Below, in pieces: positions 33,733-45,879 of a stretch of 64,000 bases of DNA. Every line of letters begins with the position of its first letter. Within the stretch, counting starts at the first letter, position 1. The notes under the pieces are model-generated. The model was not told the origin of the DNA. It did no database searches and saw nothing but the letters and a program-made list of their open reading frames with translations. Source of the stretch: Tolypeutes matacus (lineage: Eukaryota > Chordata > Mammalia > Cingulata > Chlamyphoridae); assembly GCA_026826555.1 (NCBI GenBank), contig JAKSZT010040198.1, positions 641,345 through 705,344 of the forward strand, in the 5' to 3' direction. A program made the translations under genes and the position numbers.

Positions 33733-36370
33733 ATTCTCCTCTTTATTTGTTTTTAATGTAAGCCTTGAGTGCTATAAATTTCCCTCTCAGCACTGTCTTT
33801 GCAGTGTCCATTAAGATTTGATATGTTGTGTTTTCATTTTCATTCATCTTCAGATATTTGCTGAATTCTCTTGCAATTTCTTCTTTGACCCACTGATTGT
33901 TTAAAAGTGTGTTGATTAATCTCAATACACTTATGAATTTTCCCCTTTTCAGCCCATTATTGATTTCCAGTTTCATTCTGTTATGATCATAGAAAGTGTT
34001 TTGTATAATTTCCATCTTTATAAAATTATTGAGACTTGTCTTGTGATCAAACATATGGTCTATCTTGGGAAAGTATCCATGAATACTTGAAAAGAATGTA
34101 TAGCCTGCTGTTTTGGGGTGCAATACTCTAGAGATATCTGTTAGGTCTAGTTCATTTATCATATTATTCAAGCTTTCTGTTTCTTTATTTATCCTCTGTC
34201 CAGATGTTCTATCCAATATGGAGACTGGTGTATTGAAGTCTCCAAATATTGTAGAGACATCTATTTCTCCCTTCAGCTTTGCCAGTGTGTGCCACCTGTA
34301 TCTTGGGGCACTGAGGTTATTTGTATAAATATTTAAAATAGTTATTTCTTCTTGTTGAATTGCCCTTTCTATTAATATATAGTGACCTTCTTTATCCCTT
34401 ATAACAGTTTTGCATTTAAAATCTATTTTGTTTGATATTAGTATCACTACTCCAGCTTTTTTGGTTACTATTTGCATGGAATATCTTTTTCCAACCTTTC
34501 ACTTTCAACCTGGTGGTGTCCTTATATCCGACGCAAGTCTCTTGTAGACACCATATAGATGGCTCATAATTTTTTATCCCTTTATCAGTCTGTCTTTTGA
34601 TTAGGGAGTTCAAGCCATTAACATTCAATGTTGTAACTGTAAAGGCATTCCTTACTTCATCCATTTTGACTTTCACTTTTGATTGTAATATCATACTATA
34701 GTCTATCTTTTTCGTCCTTTCTAATAATCTTCATTTCTACATTCTTCTCCACATTTTTCATCCTTGTTTTTTCCTTTCAATCTTCAGCACTCCCTTTAGT
34801 AACTCTTGTAATTTTGGTCTTTTGATAACATATTCTATCAATTTTTGTTTGTCTGTGAAGACTCTGAACTGGCAGTTTTTCTCTTTTAGTACTTTAATAC
34901 ATCATACCACTTTCTGTGCACCTCTGTGGTTTCTGATGAGAGGTCAGCACTTAATGTTATTGACTTTCCCTTGTATGTGATGCTTTGATTTTCTCTTGCT
35001 GCTTTCCAAGTCTTCTCTTTATATCTGAAATTTGTCATTCTGAATACTACATGTCTTGAGGAAGGAATAGTGTTTATTCTGTTTGGAGTGCGTAGTCCTT
35101 TTTGGATATTGATATTTATATCCTTCATAAGGGTAGGGAACTGTTCAGTCATTATTGCCTCAAATATTCTTTCTGCCTCTTTTCCATTTTCTTCTTCTTC
35201 TCGGACACCAATAATGCATATTATTTTTCATTTTGCATTGTCATTCAATTCCCTGAGACCCTGTTTCATTTTTTCCATTCTCTTCTCTTTCTTTTCTCTT
35301 GTCTTTTCCAGTTCAGATGTTCTGTCTTTGAAATCACCAATTGTCTTCAAGCAACACAAATCTGTTCTTATGTGCCTCTAATGTATTTTTAATCTCATCC
35401 ATCATGTCTTTCTTTCTCGTAAGTTCTGTTACATTTCTTTGCAGACTTTCAAATTGTTCTTTATATTTTCCCAGTCTCTTCTTAATATCCTTTATCTCTT
35501 TAGTTATATTTTATTTGAATTCTTTTAGTTGATTTAAGAGAGTTGTGTGATTATCATTGATTAACTGTCTCAAATTCTGAATCTCTTCAAGATATTTGGC
35601 TTGTCCCTTTGGCTGGGTCATCTCTTCTTGTTTTCTAGTAAGGCTTGTAAGTTTTTACTTATGTCTAGGTATCTGATATGTTGGTGCATTTACTCTGATG
35701 GCCAATTTTTCTCTCTTGTCTATTTTTTAATATTTTTTCCACAGGCCTTCTTTGATATTTGGTTCAACTCATCCTACATTCTTAAAATTACCCCGTTTAA
35801 GTTACCAAAATCGTGCCAGGTACTCACTAATGGGGCGCAGACTTTCTCCCAAGGGCAGGATAAAGAGAGTTTTTAAGCAGTTTCTGTCCATGTAATTTCC
35901 AGACCAGCCAGCAGATGGTGCTTGTTGGCACACTTTCCAACAGAGGTGTATCTCTCTTGGTTTTCCTTTGTTTTCCTCCGGCCAGAGCCAAGATTCAAAG
36001 TGGGCTCTACTGGCCAAATTCATTAAAGAACAGCATCCCCAATCCCCCTCCCTTATCCCTTGTAACAACTGGCAGAGAGGAAGATGTCTGCTCCTCCCTC
36101 AGTCAGCTGAAATGAGCCAGGGATTTTTTTTCCCTGCTGAATATCTTGGAGATGTGGGAGGGCAGCCCTTCCTGGCATCTAGGAGGTTAGTAACTCACAG
36201 TTTGTTGTTTTAGGTTCTTAGTGTCTCTGTCTCTCACCCTCCTGGGAGTTGTGTGTCACTGTTCTGATCTGCTGACCCCCAAACAGTTCCCTCAGGCAGC
36301 TTTGAGCTCTTTCTCAGTTGTTTTTGTGAGAGAACTGAGCCTTGTCTGCCTAATCAAATGCCATCTTAAG
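33733..36370 (-). mobile_element. Older L1, 5' part only
   Basis: The 5' end carries GCCATCTT (plus, 36360-36367), the 5' UTR runs to about 35640, ORF1 remnants lie at about 35530-34800, and the ORF2 endonuclease at 34694-33743. The ORF2 part stops between endonuclease and reverse transcriptase, exactly where the younger L1's 5' end begins. The lost 3' part is not found to the left. The 5' UTR is of the same type as that of the L1 at 10522-18184. Confidence 0.8.
33743..34694 (-). pseudogene. L1 endonuclease domain remnant
   Basis: The first 90 codons (34694-34416) contain LNVNGLNSLIK and CLQETC. After a frameshift, 244 codons (34477-33743) hold IDFKCKTVIRDKEGHYILI, a GDFNTP motif, a degraded DH pair (IDHMFDHK) and DHNRMKLEI. 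The endonuclease is therefore nearly complete across two frames, and it continues to ALKAYIKNK before truncation. Confidence 0.8.
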
Positions 36371-36374
36371 ACCA

Positions 36375-37235
36375 TCTGCTCCTAATATATTTAATTTTTG
36401 CTAAACCAATGAATGTGGAATCATATTCCAATGTTTTTAAATTTGAATATCTGTGATTTCATGAAGCTGAACACATTTGTATTTTTAATGGTCATTTGAT
36501 TTTCTTTCTCTGCGAATTGTCTGTTTAGCATTTTTTGTCAACTTTTCCAACTTTTTTTATTGATTTATGGTAGCCCTTTTATATACGTTCTTCTTTTTTG
36601 CCTTAGAGAGAATGCAGGAGCTATATTTTTTGTGATGTATGTTTCCTATGCTGCCTTATTTTTAACATCATTAATGGTGTTTCATGCAGAATTGTGTTTT
36701 TTTTTTAATTTTTACATTAATGTGGTTCAAATGTGACTTTCTTTTCTCAATGTTTCTAAATTGTTGTGCCATGGAGATATTCTCCTATAGATTTTCCTAA
36801 ATGTTTAAAATTTTCACTCTACATTTTCAAGTCCCCAATTCATCTGTCATTCTCTGAGAGATTATGGGAAATTGTTATCTAGTTTTATCTTTTTAAAAAA
36901 ATAATGTAGCAGTCGGTTTTTCCAGCAATGATTTTTCTCCACCTGAAATGTTGTGACACCTCTATCAAATTTCAGGATGTCAAATATAAATGGATCTGTT
37001 TATAAGCCACATAATTTGTTTTCTTGGCTTCATTGTAAATATTTATGCTGGTACCCTAAGGTTTTAATCACAATAGCTTTGACAAGATATGAGGAATGGA
37101 AAGTTCCTTCCGCGTCACCTATTTGTTTTTTATTAAGTTGTTTAGATATTACATAACTCCCTATTCCTTTGTGTTAATTTAGAATCATTTTGTCAAGTTT
37201 TGTAAAAGAGAAAATCTTTGGGGTTCCAATAAATA
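36375..37235 (-). mobile_element. Ancient L1M fragment, reverse
   Basis: In reverse it follows the old L1 ORF2 3' region: TTTTTAATGGTCATTTGATTTTC (quoted in part as AATGGTCATTTGATTTTC, near 36487), TTGATTTATGGTAGCCC, a CATTAATGGTGTTTCATGCAG block near 36670, and AGCTTTGACAAGATATGAGG near 37076. It is heavily diverged and probably predates the neighbouring L1s. Confidence 0.6.
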
Positions 37236-37427
37236 GTAATCCTTGAACAAGTACCCTACTGCAGGAGAGCAGAGTAAAATTCTGGAGATACATGATTAGG
37301 TTTTGCAGACTATGATTCTCATGGTCACAGGTTCTTTCTATTGTTTCTTGTAAAAGGACTATATACTTATTTAGAAATCTTATTAGCCATGGGCATCTAT
37401 ATCTATATATCTCTCTATCCCTCTACG

Positions 37428-37459
37428 ATCCATCCATCCATCCATCCATCCATCCATCA
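37428..37459. repeat. (ATCC)n microsatellite
   Basis: About eight tandem ATCC units. Confidence 0.9.
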
Positions 37460-37542
37460 TTTCTAACACCTATTGAGATTATATTTGCTTACAAATATTT
37501 AAATAATCTTCATATCAATCAAATGAAGTTTATATTAGTCAT

Positions 37543-37543
37543 G

Positions 37544-37572
<29 letters not shown>
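37543..37572. repeat. (ATT)n microsatellite
   Basis: About ten ATT units directly adjoin a MIR, probably grown from the AT-rich end of that element. Confidence 0.9.
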
Positions 37573-37574
<2 letters not shown>

Positions 37575-37720
37575 CTACAGTTTACAGAAGAGGAAACAGG
37601 GGCCCAGAAAGGCCAAGTAACTTGACCAAGATCACAGTGCTAAATGGTAACAGAAACAGGATTCAAATCCCTGGCAACCTGGCTCCAAAATCTGTGATTT
37701 TCAACATATATGCATATATA
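37573..37720 (-). mobile_element. MIR SINE fossil
   Basis: The reverse MIR core is clear: TTTACAGAAGAGGAAACAGG, AAGTAACTTGACCAAGATCA, CAGGATTCAAATCCCTGGCA. MIRs are ancient tRNA-derived SINEs shared by all mammals. Confidence 0.85.
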
Positions 37721-37899
37721 AAGTAATCATCATTGAGAAGGTTTGTGGCTCAGGAGGTTTTTAAGAACAATCTCTTGGTTTCTCTTCCCATCATAGTCAG
37801 GATTTATTCTGAGCTCAAGAAAAATTTAGGAAAAATAATTTCTGAGGTATCAACATCCTTTCTGTCAATTTGCAGTTTCCCTGCAGGTGATAATCTTTT

Positions 37900-38780
37900 C
37901 TTGAACACCTGATTGTGGAAAGCCCCTTGTTATCATGTCTTTTGAAAAATCCAGCCTGATAATCTTTGTCATTGAATTGTGGCATTTTGTCTATTCATAT
38001 TTATTATAATTATTATGCATGAACATTTTATGAACCAATTTTATTCAATTTTGTTCTTCAATTACTCAAATTTTTTTTTTTGTCCCTTCTTGTCTTCTTT
38101 TAGTTTGACTGAATATATTTTATCATCTGTTTTTAATTCCCTCTCCTATTGTGGAAGTTTGGCACTGTTTTTTGTTTCTTTATGTTTTCACCCATGAAAT
38201 TATAACATACATTTTCTTTGTATGCTAGGTTTTCTTAAAAAAACTTACTTCTTATTTCTCTTTTTACACCAGCAAATATCATCAGGTTTTAAATGCTTAT
38301 TTAGATTTACTAGTCATTGACCAGTGTTTTTGAGTTTATTTCTTCTTGCACCTCTTACATTTCACCTGATATATCTTTCCTTATATTTGAATTACATCAT
38401 TTTGATCTGTTTTATTAAAGGCCCACAGATGGTAAGTTTTATAATTTGTTGTTTGTCTGAAAATGTCCTTATTTTATTTACATTAGAGAAATATGCAATT
38501 TCTTTTTATAACATTCTTTATGGATAGATATTAATTTTAAGTACAATGAGTGTTTCACTTCATTGACTTCTATTTTCTGTTATTATCATAGAGACATCAG
38601 CTGGCAGTCTAACTGCTGCTCCTTTGAAGATAACCTCTCTCTCCTGCTAGCTGTTTTTAAGCTCTTTCTGTTTTGTTTTTAAGATTTTTTTTTATTTGCT
38701 TTTCTTCATTTGACAACTGTCAAGAAGGATCATATATCTCCCTGTGACCAAAGGACTCAGCTTAAGCTTTATTGTCCTTT
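37900..38780 (-). mobile_element. Old L1M/HAL1 fragment, reverse
   Basis: It has the reverse-orientation layout of the L1M/HAL1 ORF1 3' region, with TTGTTTGTCTGAAAATGTCC (38447) and an ACATCAGCTGGCAGTCTAAC block (38593), followed by TTTTTAAGCTCTTTCTG. Strongly diverged. Confidence 0.55.
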
Positions 38781-39589
38781 AGTATTTGAATATATTTCCC
38801 TAAGTGATAACATGTTTTGTATCTGCTAGGACTCCCAAGGATAGGTGCTGTACTTTCGCTTTCTTCCATACTCTCTTCTCCTTTCTCTTTTAGTGAACAA
38901 CACAAAGTTCTGCACAAGTTTTAATTTTTGTTAAATGCAACACAGTATTATCATAGCACACTAAAAATGAAGATAAATTAATTTATGGAAAACAAAACTT
39001 GAGAGATTAAGGCCTTTGAGAGGAGGTCCCAAGATATCCACATCTGGAAACATTCAGAGGGGATTCACCTTGTTTAGTTTCTAGTCAAAATCCGAAAATA
39101 CAAAGCCTGCTGATATAAGCTCTTTGCCATATGAGACTTTGAGCAGCCAAACTCTTTGTTAATTCAAAGAGGTGATCAGTCTACCACAGTCTTGATTCTT
39201 GGATTTCCTTATGCACCAAAAAGATATCTTTATTCCAAGGTGTGAATAGTCAGGTGTAAAGAGTACGGAGAATTGGCCCAGGTGGTAGGTTGAACAAAAG
39301 AAATTACATTAAAAGATTTTTTTATGGAAACTATTTGAGGCTATTAGATGGAGTGATTGAGAGCAACTGGGAAACCTCTTTGAATTTAGGTTGTTGTGGA
39401 AGTTACTAGGGTAGAACAAGTGGTCTTAGGGCACAAGCCATTAGCTAGAATATATTTGAATTTCCTCATGTTCAATCATTCAGTTATTGTTTAAAGTAGG
39501 TCTAGTTGCATTTGTGCATGTATATTGTGTTTGTGTTTTGTCTGTGTATGTGGTAAAGTGCACCTCCTTTATTTTAAGATTTGTTTTGT
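38781..39589. other. Non-genic DNA without recognised features
   Basis: No repeat or exon is recognised in about 800 bases. Confidence 0.5.
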
Positions 39590-40130
39590 ACCGAAAAGGA
39601 TTTAACCAGTTCCTTAAGGATGGTTATTTAATTTATTTTCAATCTTTTGCTGTGCTTAATTGAATATCATGGTACATATATAATTTTTGACATGTGCAAA
39701 CCATCTGAGAAATAAATGATTGGAATTGGACCTCCTACCTCAAAGTTTGTGAACATTTCATTTTTATAGTTATTGGTAAATTGTCCCATAGAGATTGAAT
39801 CAATTTGTACCTGTGCCTGTATGTAATTAACACTCCCAAGTATAAATAATGTCTTAAACATTTTGACCTTTGTCAAAATGTTATATCACTGAAATTTAAT
39901 TTGTTTTACACGTTTGCATATTCTTTGCCTATATAAAAACTATTCTTTCATGGTTTCAATGGCTTCAGTTTGGAATGTGGTTCTGCAGTTTGCCTATATT
40001 TCACTAAAAACGTTTCCAGGCAAGATTTCTTCTGTTGAGATGCTGATTTTCTATTTTCCTGTTTTTCTTAATATACTTTTATGTGGATGCAGAAGTTTTC
40101 CTATTTATTCTTCATATTTGAACACATTAG
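39590..40130 (-). mobile_element. Ancient L1M fragment, reverse
   Basis: Landmarks in reverse orientation are AATTGGACCTCCTACCTCAA (39723) and TAAATTGTCCCATAGAGATT (39776), which correspond to the GTGGAATTGCTGGGTCAAAG and CCAAATTGCCCTCCAG words of old L1 3' ends. Heavily diverged. Confidence 0.5.
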
Positions 40131-40934
40131 ATTACTTGGGACTATTTAGGAGCAGGAAGTTTTTGTGGGCAGAGGGGATAAGGTCACTCTCCCAGTTCTG
40201 AGGGTCAAGGCCCCCTTGTCCTTGAAGTCAATGTGCTTTTTTCCTACCTCCTCAATGGCTGCCTCTTGCCTGGCTCTTTTCTGATGTTTCCATAGCAACT
40301 CACATTCCATGAGAGATGCTCTCTTTCCAGGGCTGACCATTCTGGTGTCTGCAGGGGTCTCCTACTTTCCAGCCTTCTCAAGACTTGGGTTCTTCCTTCC
40401 TGCATGTCCTTCCCTTGTAAATGCCCTCAGCAAGTCTGCTGGGCTGAGCTCACTCTGCCTTCGTGCGGCTTGCCATGTGTGTGTTTAATGTCTTCTAGTT
40501 TCGGCAAAGGCTTAGGCTGTGGAGGACCTTCTTCTTCTTTTGGGCAAGTGAGGACATTTGGGTCTAGGCAATGTCATGCTACAACTAGGATTCAGGAATA
40601 ATAATTATGCCTCATGCCTCCAATAAAACAGGTTTGCAATTTCTACAAATGTATCTTTGATGGACTTTGATCAAATATTTTAATTTTTATGCCATAAGTG
40701 AGGCCAGACTGAGTCTTGTTCTTCTTACTTTTTAAATATGTCTTCTTTTACTATTTGACTTTATTTCTTATGTGCTGCTTCTTAGGTTTCACAGCATTCT
40801 GAGTATCCTTACTTCTGTGTATCACTTAGAATATATATATATATATATTCTTATATCACAGAATCTGGCAAGTATTTCTATTTTCATAATTATTTTGTAA
40901 ATGAATAGAACTCCTCATCAATCTGCTGAACCTA
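40131..40934. other. Intergenic DNA upstream of the OR12D pseudogene
   Basis: No coding feature is recognised. An (AT)n tract lies at 40830-40848. The 40140-40600 part is richer in G+C than its flanks, but no exon can be defined. Confidence 0.5.
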
Positions 40935-40956
40935 GCTCACCCTTACATCCTTCCAG
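40935..40956 (+). promoter_or_regulatory. Candidate 3' splice acceptor of the OR12D pseudogene
   Basis: A pyrimidine-rich stretch ends in CATCCTTCCAG at 40946-40956, 83 bases before the ATG at 41040. It would join a non-coding 5' exon to the coding exon, as is usual in OR genes. Context-based inference only. Confidence 0.35.
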
Positions 40957-41039
40957 ATGATAACCTGATCTAACTACCCCTATACAATATACTGGAGCAT
41001 GTGTGCTAATTGTCACTGTTATCCTTCCTGCCAAAAGCA

Positions 41040-41991
41040 ATGGGGAATACAACTGCAGTAAGTGAGTTTCTTTTGTTGGGATTGCCCTATGTTCAGAAGT
41101 TGCAGCCTGTAATCATCACGATTTTCCTCTTTCTGCATCTGATAAACCTGTTTGGAAACGGGGCCATATTAGTGATTGTTATCTCAGAGCCAAGACTCCA
41201 CTCCCCTATGTATGTTTTCCTGGGAAATCTTTCCTGCCTAGATATCTGCTATTCTTCGGTGACCCTCCCCAAGCTCATGTCGAACTTCCTCTCCATGCCA
41301 AGGCCATATCTTTCCTTGGCTGTATCACTCAGCTGCACTTCTTCCACTTTCTGGGCTGCACAAGGCCATCTTGCTGACCATCATGGGCTTTGATGACTTT
41401 GTGACCATCTGCTGCCCTCTCTGCTACTCCATCATCATGAACCCCCAGGTGTGTGTTCTGCTGGCAGCTGTGTCCTGGCTCACCAGCTTCATTTACACTC
41501 TGATGCATTCAGTCCTGACTGCTCACCTGAACTTTTGTGTCTCTCAAAAACTCAAGTACTTCTTCTGCGATGTCAAGCCCCTCCTGGAACTGGCCTGTGG
41601 TAACATCAGGCTCAACCAGTGGCTCGTTTCCACTGTCACTTGCAGCTTGGCCAAGGTGGCTTGCTTGATCACCCTCCTCTCCTACTTCTACATTATTGGC
41701 TTCCTTCTGCTCAAGAGCCACTCCTGCAGTTCATTCCACAAGGCTCTGTTCACCTGTGCCTCCCACTTCGTGGTGGCGTGCCTCTTCTATAGGACCGTGG
41801 GCCTCACCTACATCCTGCCTACCTCTGCCTCCTCTGTCATACAAGAGCAGTTTGTGGCCGTCATTCACACCACTGTCACCCCAGTGCTGAATCCACTTGT
41901 ATACACCCTTAGGAATAAGGAAGTGATGTTGGCCTTAAGGAAGGTCTTTAGGAGGAGCCACTTGCCTAAACATGGCCAGTGGCGACACTAG
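41040..41991 (+). pseudogene. Olfactory receptor pseudogene, OR12D-like
   Basis: The start MGNTTAVSEFLLLGLPYVQ, HSPMYVFLGNLSCLDICYSS (TM2), SQKLKYFFCDVKPLLELAC (before TM5) and LNPLVYTLRNKEVMLALRK (TM7) identify a family 12D receptor. The stop TAG at 41989-41991 gives nearly full family length. Two single-base deletions, near 41303 and near 41361-41363, shift the frame twice around TM3, so about 60 bases are read out of frame and no full receptor can be made. The DRY-type motif reads D-D-F, with Asp at 41395-41397 in place of Arg. Outside the two lesions the frame is open, so loss looks fairly recent. If either deletion were a sequencing error the other would still kill the gene. Confidence 0.92.
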
Positions 41992-42119
41992 AACAGATAC
42001 AAACTGCATGTGAATTTCATGACATTCATTTTCTCATCTGTGATAAATCAATGCATTTTTTGAATTTTATTTCTCTTTCAAGAATTTGTATTGTGGTAAC
42101 AGGTTCTTCACCCAGACAA
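41992..42119. other. 3' flank of the OR12D pseudogene
   Basis: Short unique stretch. No clear AATAAA signal is evident close to the stop codon. Confidence 0.5.
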
Positions 42120-42870
42120 GCCTAATGACTAATTGCTTAGTTATTTATTCATTTACTCATTCATTCAAAGTATTTTTTGAGCAGGCTCTGTTCAAGGTGG
42201 ACAGTGAAAAAATTCCAAGAAGACATGCCATGAGGACATGCCTCTAAGTTTTAGTTGAGGGACAGACCTTCAAAGCATGGATGAGTAAATGCAAGGCAAG
42301 GAAGAAACAACTTGCCGAGGTGGGTACACTTTTGTATGGTCAGGTCAATGAAGCCCTCTCTAAAAAAGTGACATTTGAGCAGACATTCAAAGGAAACAGA
42401 GCACTGAGTCCTGCAGGTATCTGAGGAGGTAACAGTCTATGCGAGACCATAGCAAGTGATTGAGCCCTGGGGAAGCATGTGCAGCTGCCTGTGAGGTAAA
42501 GCAAGTGGACGTTGGCCTGGAGAGCAGTGGGTGCTTGAGAGAACGCAGGAGAGGACAGCGATGGATGATGATCATGTCAAGGGCTTATTTTGGTTTGAAT
42601 ATTTTCACATTTATTCTAAGTGATAAAGGATGATGTGGGGGCATCTGAGCAAAGAAATGACTTGATACAACTTCTGTGCTGAAAGAACCACATCTGTGCT
42701 GGGTTGAGAGAGAGAGTAAGGGAGCAAGGATGGAATCCACTGGGAGTCCCTGAATGTCTTCTAGAGAACAACTGAGGGAGGCTTAGACCAGGGTGACATG
42801 GTGGGGGTGGAGAAGTAATTCGATTCTGGATAGATTTGGGACCCCTGACTTTGAATATTTGCTGACAGCT
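42120..42870 (-). mobile_element. L2 fossil, reverse
   Basis: It starts with the reverse L2 terminus (TCATTCATTCAAAGTATTTT near 42159) and continues with AAAGTGACATTTGAGCAGAC (42366), TTTATTCTAAGTGATAAAGG (42611) and GGAGAAGTAATTCGATTCTG (42810). L2 is an ancient LINE of all mammals. This is a long copy with its 3' end at the left. Confidence 0.75.
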
Positions 42871-44384
42871 TATGTGTGTGGATGCAAGTCAGGTATCAAG
42901 GATGAGCCTCAATTGTTATTTATCATTATTAACCCTAAAGAAATGTCTGTAGTGTAAGTATATTAGGCTGTGGACAGCAAGGGTGTGATGGAGTTTTGAT
43001 TTGCTTTACTCATAATGGAAATGCGTTGAATTTAGTTATTCTTTCCTGTTAATTGTCCTCTTTATGCCCAGAACACTCCATTTTAAGACATTAACCTTGA
43101 GACAAGGATATACTATTGCTATCAGAAACAACTTTTATTTGTGACAATGTAACTTATCAGAGCATGATTGAATTAACCTTTTCAGGTTATAACAGTAGTA
43201 AATAAAACATAGTCTTCACCCTTGGGAATTTATACATTACAAAGAAGAATCAGATAAGAATAGAAACCACAATCAAGTGAGGCAAACTATGTCAGCTGAA
43301 GAAGATGTTACAGAGGGTAATGGAGATAAAATCTAGGATGAATAGAAAGTGTTCATCTAAAGTAGAAGCAATATTCTATTTGATACCCAATACCGTTATC
43401 ACAATCATATAACAGAATAAGTGAACTGGCTTGCAAGATATTAGAGATGTGAAAATAATCAATAATGTTAATAATGATGAAAAACTCACATATTCACTTG
43501 ATCTCGGAACTGTATTCAGATATACTTATTGTATCTTTACACACAAGCAGCTGAAAATTTGGCACTTATTTGGTGGTTCAGTGTACACAATACCACATGA
43601 AAAGCTCAAGTGTTTACTTTTTCCAGTAGATTTATTGATCTGCATGGATATTTGAACATTTCTAGGTCTTCTGTCTTTCTTATTCTCTACTTAATATGCT
43701 GTTTCTATATCTGTCTCTTTCATTCTCTGTATCTCTTGGTGTCTCTTTATCGCTCTTTCTTTCTCACATATACCATACTCATTTTTATTTGTCTGAGCCA
43801 GAATTTATGATAATAACCTGATGTGGGTGGTTCTAACTAATTATTGATGGAGAGGAAATTTGTACAGCCATAGAAATGTGATTTACAGAACTCTGTGGAG
43901 GTTTGCTAAACGTTCTAGTCTTTATCTGAACTCTAGTGATAAGAAAAAATAAATCTTTACTTGTATGAAAATATAATTTCATACCCAGCTCTGGTTTGTT
44001 TTCATTTGAAAAGGAGAAGAAGGTCTGATGGAAATCTTTTACACTTTCAACATAAATATAAAGTTTCAGAGTACTTTTATGCAATCTGTTGCTTATTTTT
44101 ATTTCATTTCTTTACCACACAAGAGATTCAATATATATTTTTCAGTTCAAAATTAATGTATGTAGTAAAAGATATTGAGCTTTAAAAGCCATTTATAGAA
44201 GGTACATGCTCCCAATCAATTTCATTGCACACATACTTTAAAAGGTTCATGGACTCGGGTGGAATGCATCTGGCCCATAAACACCAGCTTGGTTGCAAGT
44301 TGCATGAGTGATGATGATTCTAAGCTTCCTCAATTATGGATATTTTCCCACAAATTTATTTGTCTGGATCTTCTAGAAAAGGAC
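42871..44384. other. Non-repetitive intergenic DNA
   Basis: About 1.5 kb of AT-rich sequence with no recognised repeat, exon or RNA gene. Only short, composition-driven reading frames are present. Confidence 0.5.
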
Positions 44385-44590
44385 TAGCCAACAGAACATT
44401 TTGAGAAGATGGAAATGCTCTAGTTCTGGGCTGTTTCTATGGTAGCCACTAGCCACACAGCTGGTCAGCACTTCAAATGTGGCTGATTCAAATATGAATG
44501 AGGAACTGAAGTTTTAATTTTCTTTAATTTTAGTTAATTTAAACCTGTGGATAGGGGCTACCATATTAGACAGTGTCATTCTAAAATATC
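44385..44590. mobile_element. hAT-Charlie-type MER element
   Basis: The core TATGGTAGCCACTAGCCACA, then GCACTTCAAATGTGGCTGAT, then GAGGAACTGAAGTTTTAATT and a closing GGCTACCATATTAGACAGTG is the pattern of a common eutherian non-autonomous hAT element with inverted ends. Exact family not assigned. Confidence 0.75.
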
Positions 44591-45879
44591 AGGAGAGTAC
44601 AGACCTAGACAACATTAGCAGTAAAATCAGTGATAATTAGTGGCTATATCCATAATGGTAAAGGACTTTGTTCTATGGCTTCAGATTATTATCTCTTTTC
44701 TTCCTGATAAAAATCAATGAGGAGTTAGGTGGTCCTGGGATGGTGTAGGACCACTGGATAGGGCCAAGGGCTCATGTGTTGAGAATTAACAGGCTTTGGG
44801 TAGAATGGATAAATCTCCTCCTCCACAAAAAGGCATGAGGGTGGAGTAGAAGAATGGGACTTAAATATGTAGAGATGTTTTGTCAAATATGTCTCTGAGC
44901 TTGGAGCCTCAGAGCCTTATGACTTTGTCTAGAGCACAGCTATGGAAGCAAGTCATCTTATGCCAGATCCTAGGTAAGTAGTTGGAAATAGTGTCCTGTG
45001 TTTCTGACAATAGTTCACTGGAGCCTGTGATTGACATTGGTCATGATTTACCTCATGTTTTGTGAAATGCTTCTCATAGAGCTCTGTGCTGAGAGGAAGT
45101 CTGGGCAACTGTTTTGGGCATACCAGGCTAAATTGTATGTGAGCAACTATGTGTGTGAGCATATGTCACTCACATACTCTGATCATGTCACTCCCCAATT
45201 CAGAAATTCTCAGTATCACACCTCCATTTTCTGAAGAATAACTACCATTTCCTTAGGCTAGGGTTTAGGGGTCCCTAAATTTGATTCTACTTTTTTGACC
45301 TGTTGCTTACACTGTGCTTAGTTCAAGATTTCATTCCTTCATTTTTAAAGAGTGGATGAAGAAATTTGAAATGCCAGCAGGCTCCAAAAGACTCTACCTC
45401 AGACCAGACTCAAAGCACATGCTCGATAAATATTAGTCTCACCTTTCCAAACACTTCAGTCTCATCAGTTGATATTTTGTCTTTTATTGAAATTACCCCC
45501 AATAACAATTGTCACTTCTCCATTTCTGTCACCTTCTCCTATGGCCATAGTCAAGATTTATCTTCATCCAAAATGTTCTATCTCTGAAATCTCTAATTTT
45601 AACATCACATCCTCCAGTTCTTACACTCATTTATTCCTGTGACAACATTCCACAACATTCAAGCTCATCATTTTAACACTCCTTTTCCCCTATGTAGTCA
45701 CTATTTCTGTGTGCATTCCTTCTTCCACCAGTTTGGAATACCAATTCCCTTCTATTGTCCCACTTTTACTTTAGTGTCTTCAGTGCTTTTGCCCTATTGC
45801 CCTTAAATGTCATTTAAATGTAAGTGCCTCCCATACCAATATCTCTAACCCACATCCCTATCCAGACGTCCACACTCAT
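44591..45879. other. Non-genic DNA without recognised features
   Basis: Mostly unique-looking sequence. The pyrimidine-rich part after about 45540 may already belong to the L2 that is clearer from 45880. Confidence 0.45.

Noticed and set aside
33385..33756. A 123-codon frame in GC-rich sequence
   Set aside because: It lies in an L1 5' UTR. Pro/Ser-rich composition follows from the GC content, and it has no start context or homology.
35070..35392. Hydrophobic plus-strand frames of about 100 codons resembling membrane proteins
   Set aside because: They are antisense to L1 ORF1. The hydrophobicity reflects the complement of Lys/Glu-rich coiled-coil codons.
37428..37572. Short regular repeats that could suggest a CRISPR-like array
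   Set aside because: They are simple (ATCC)n and (ATT)n microsatellites without spacers, in mammalian DNA.
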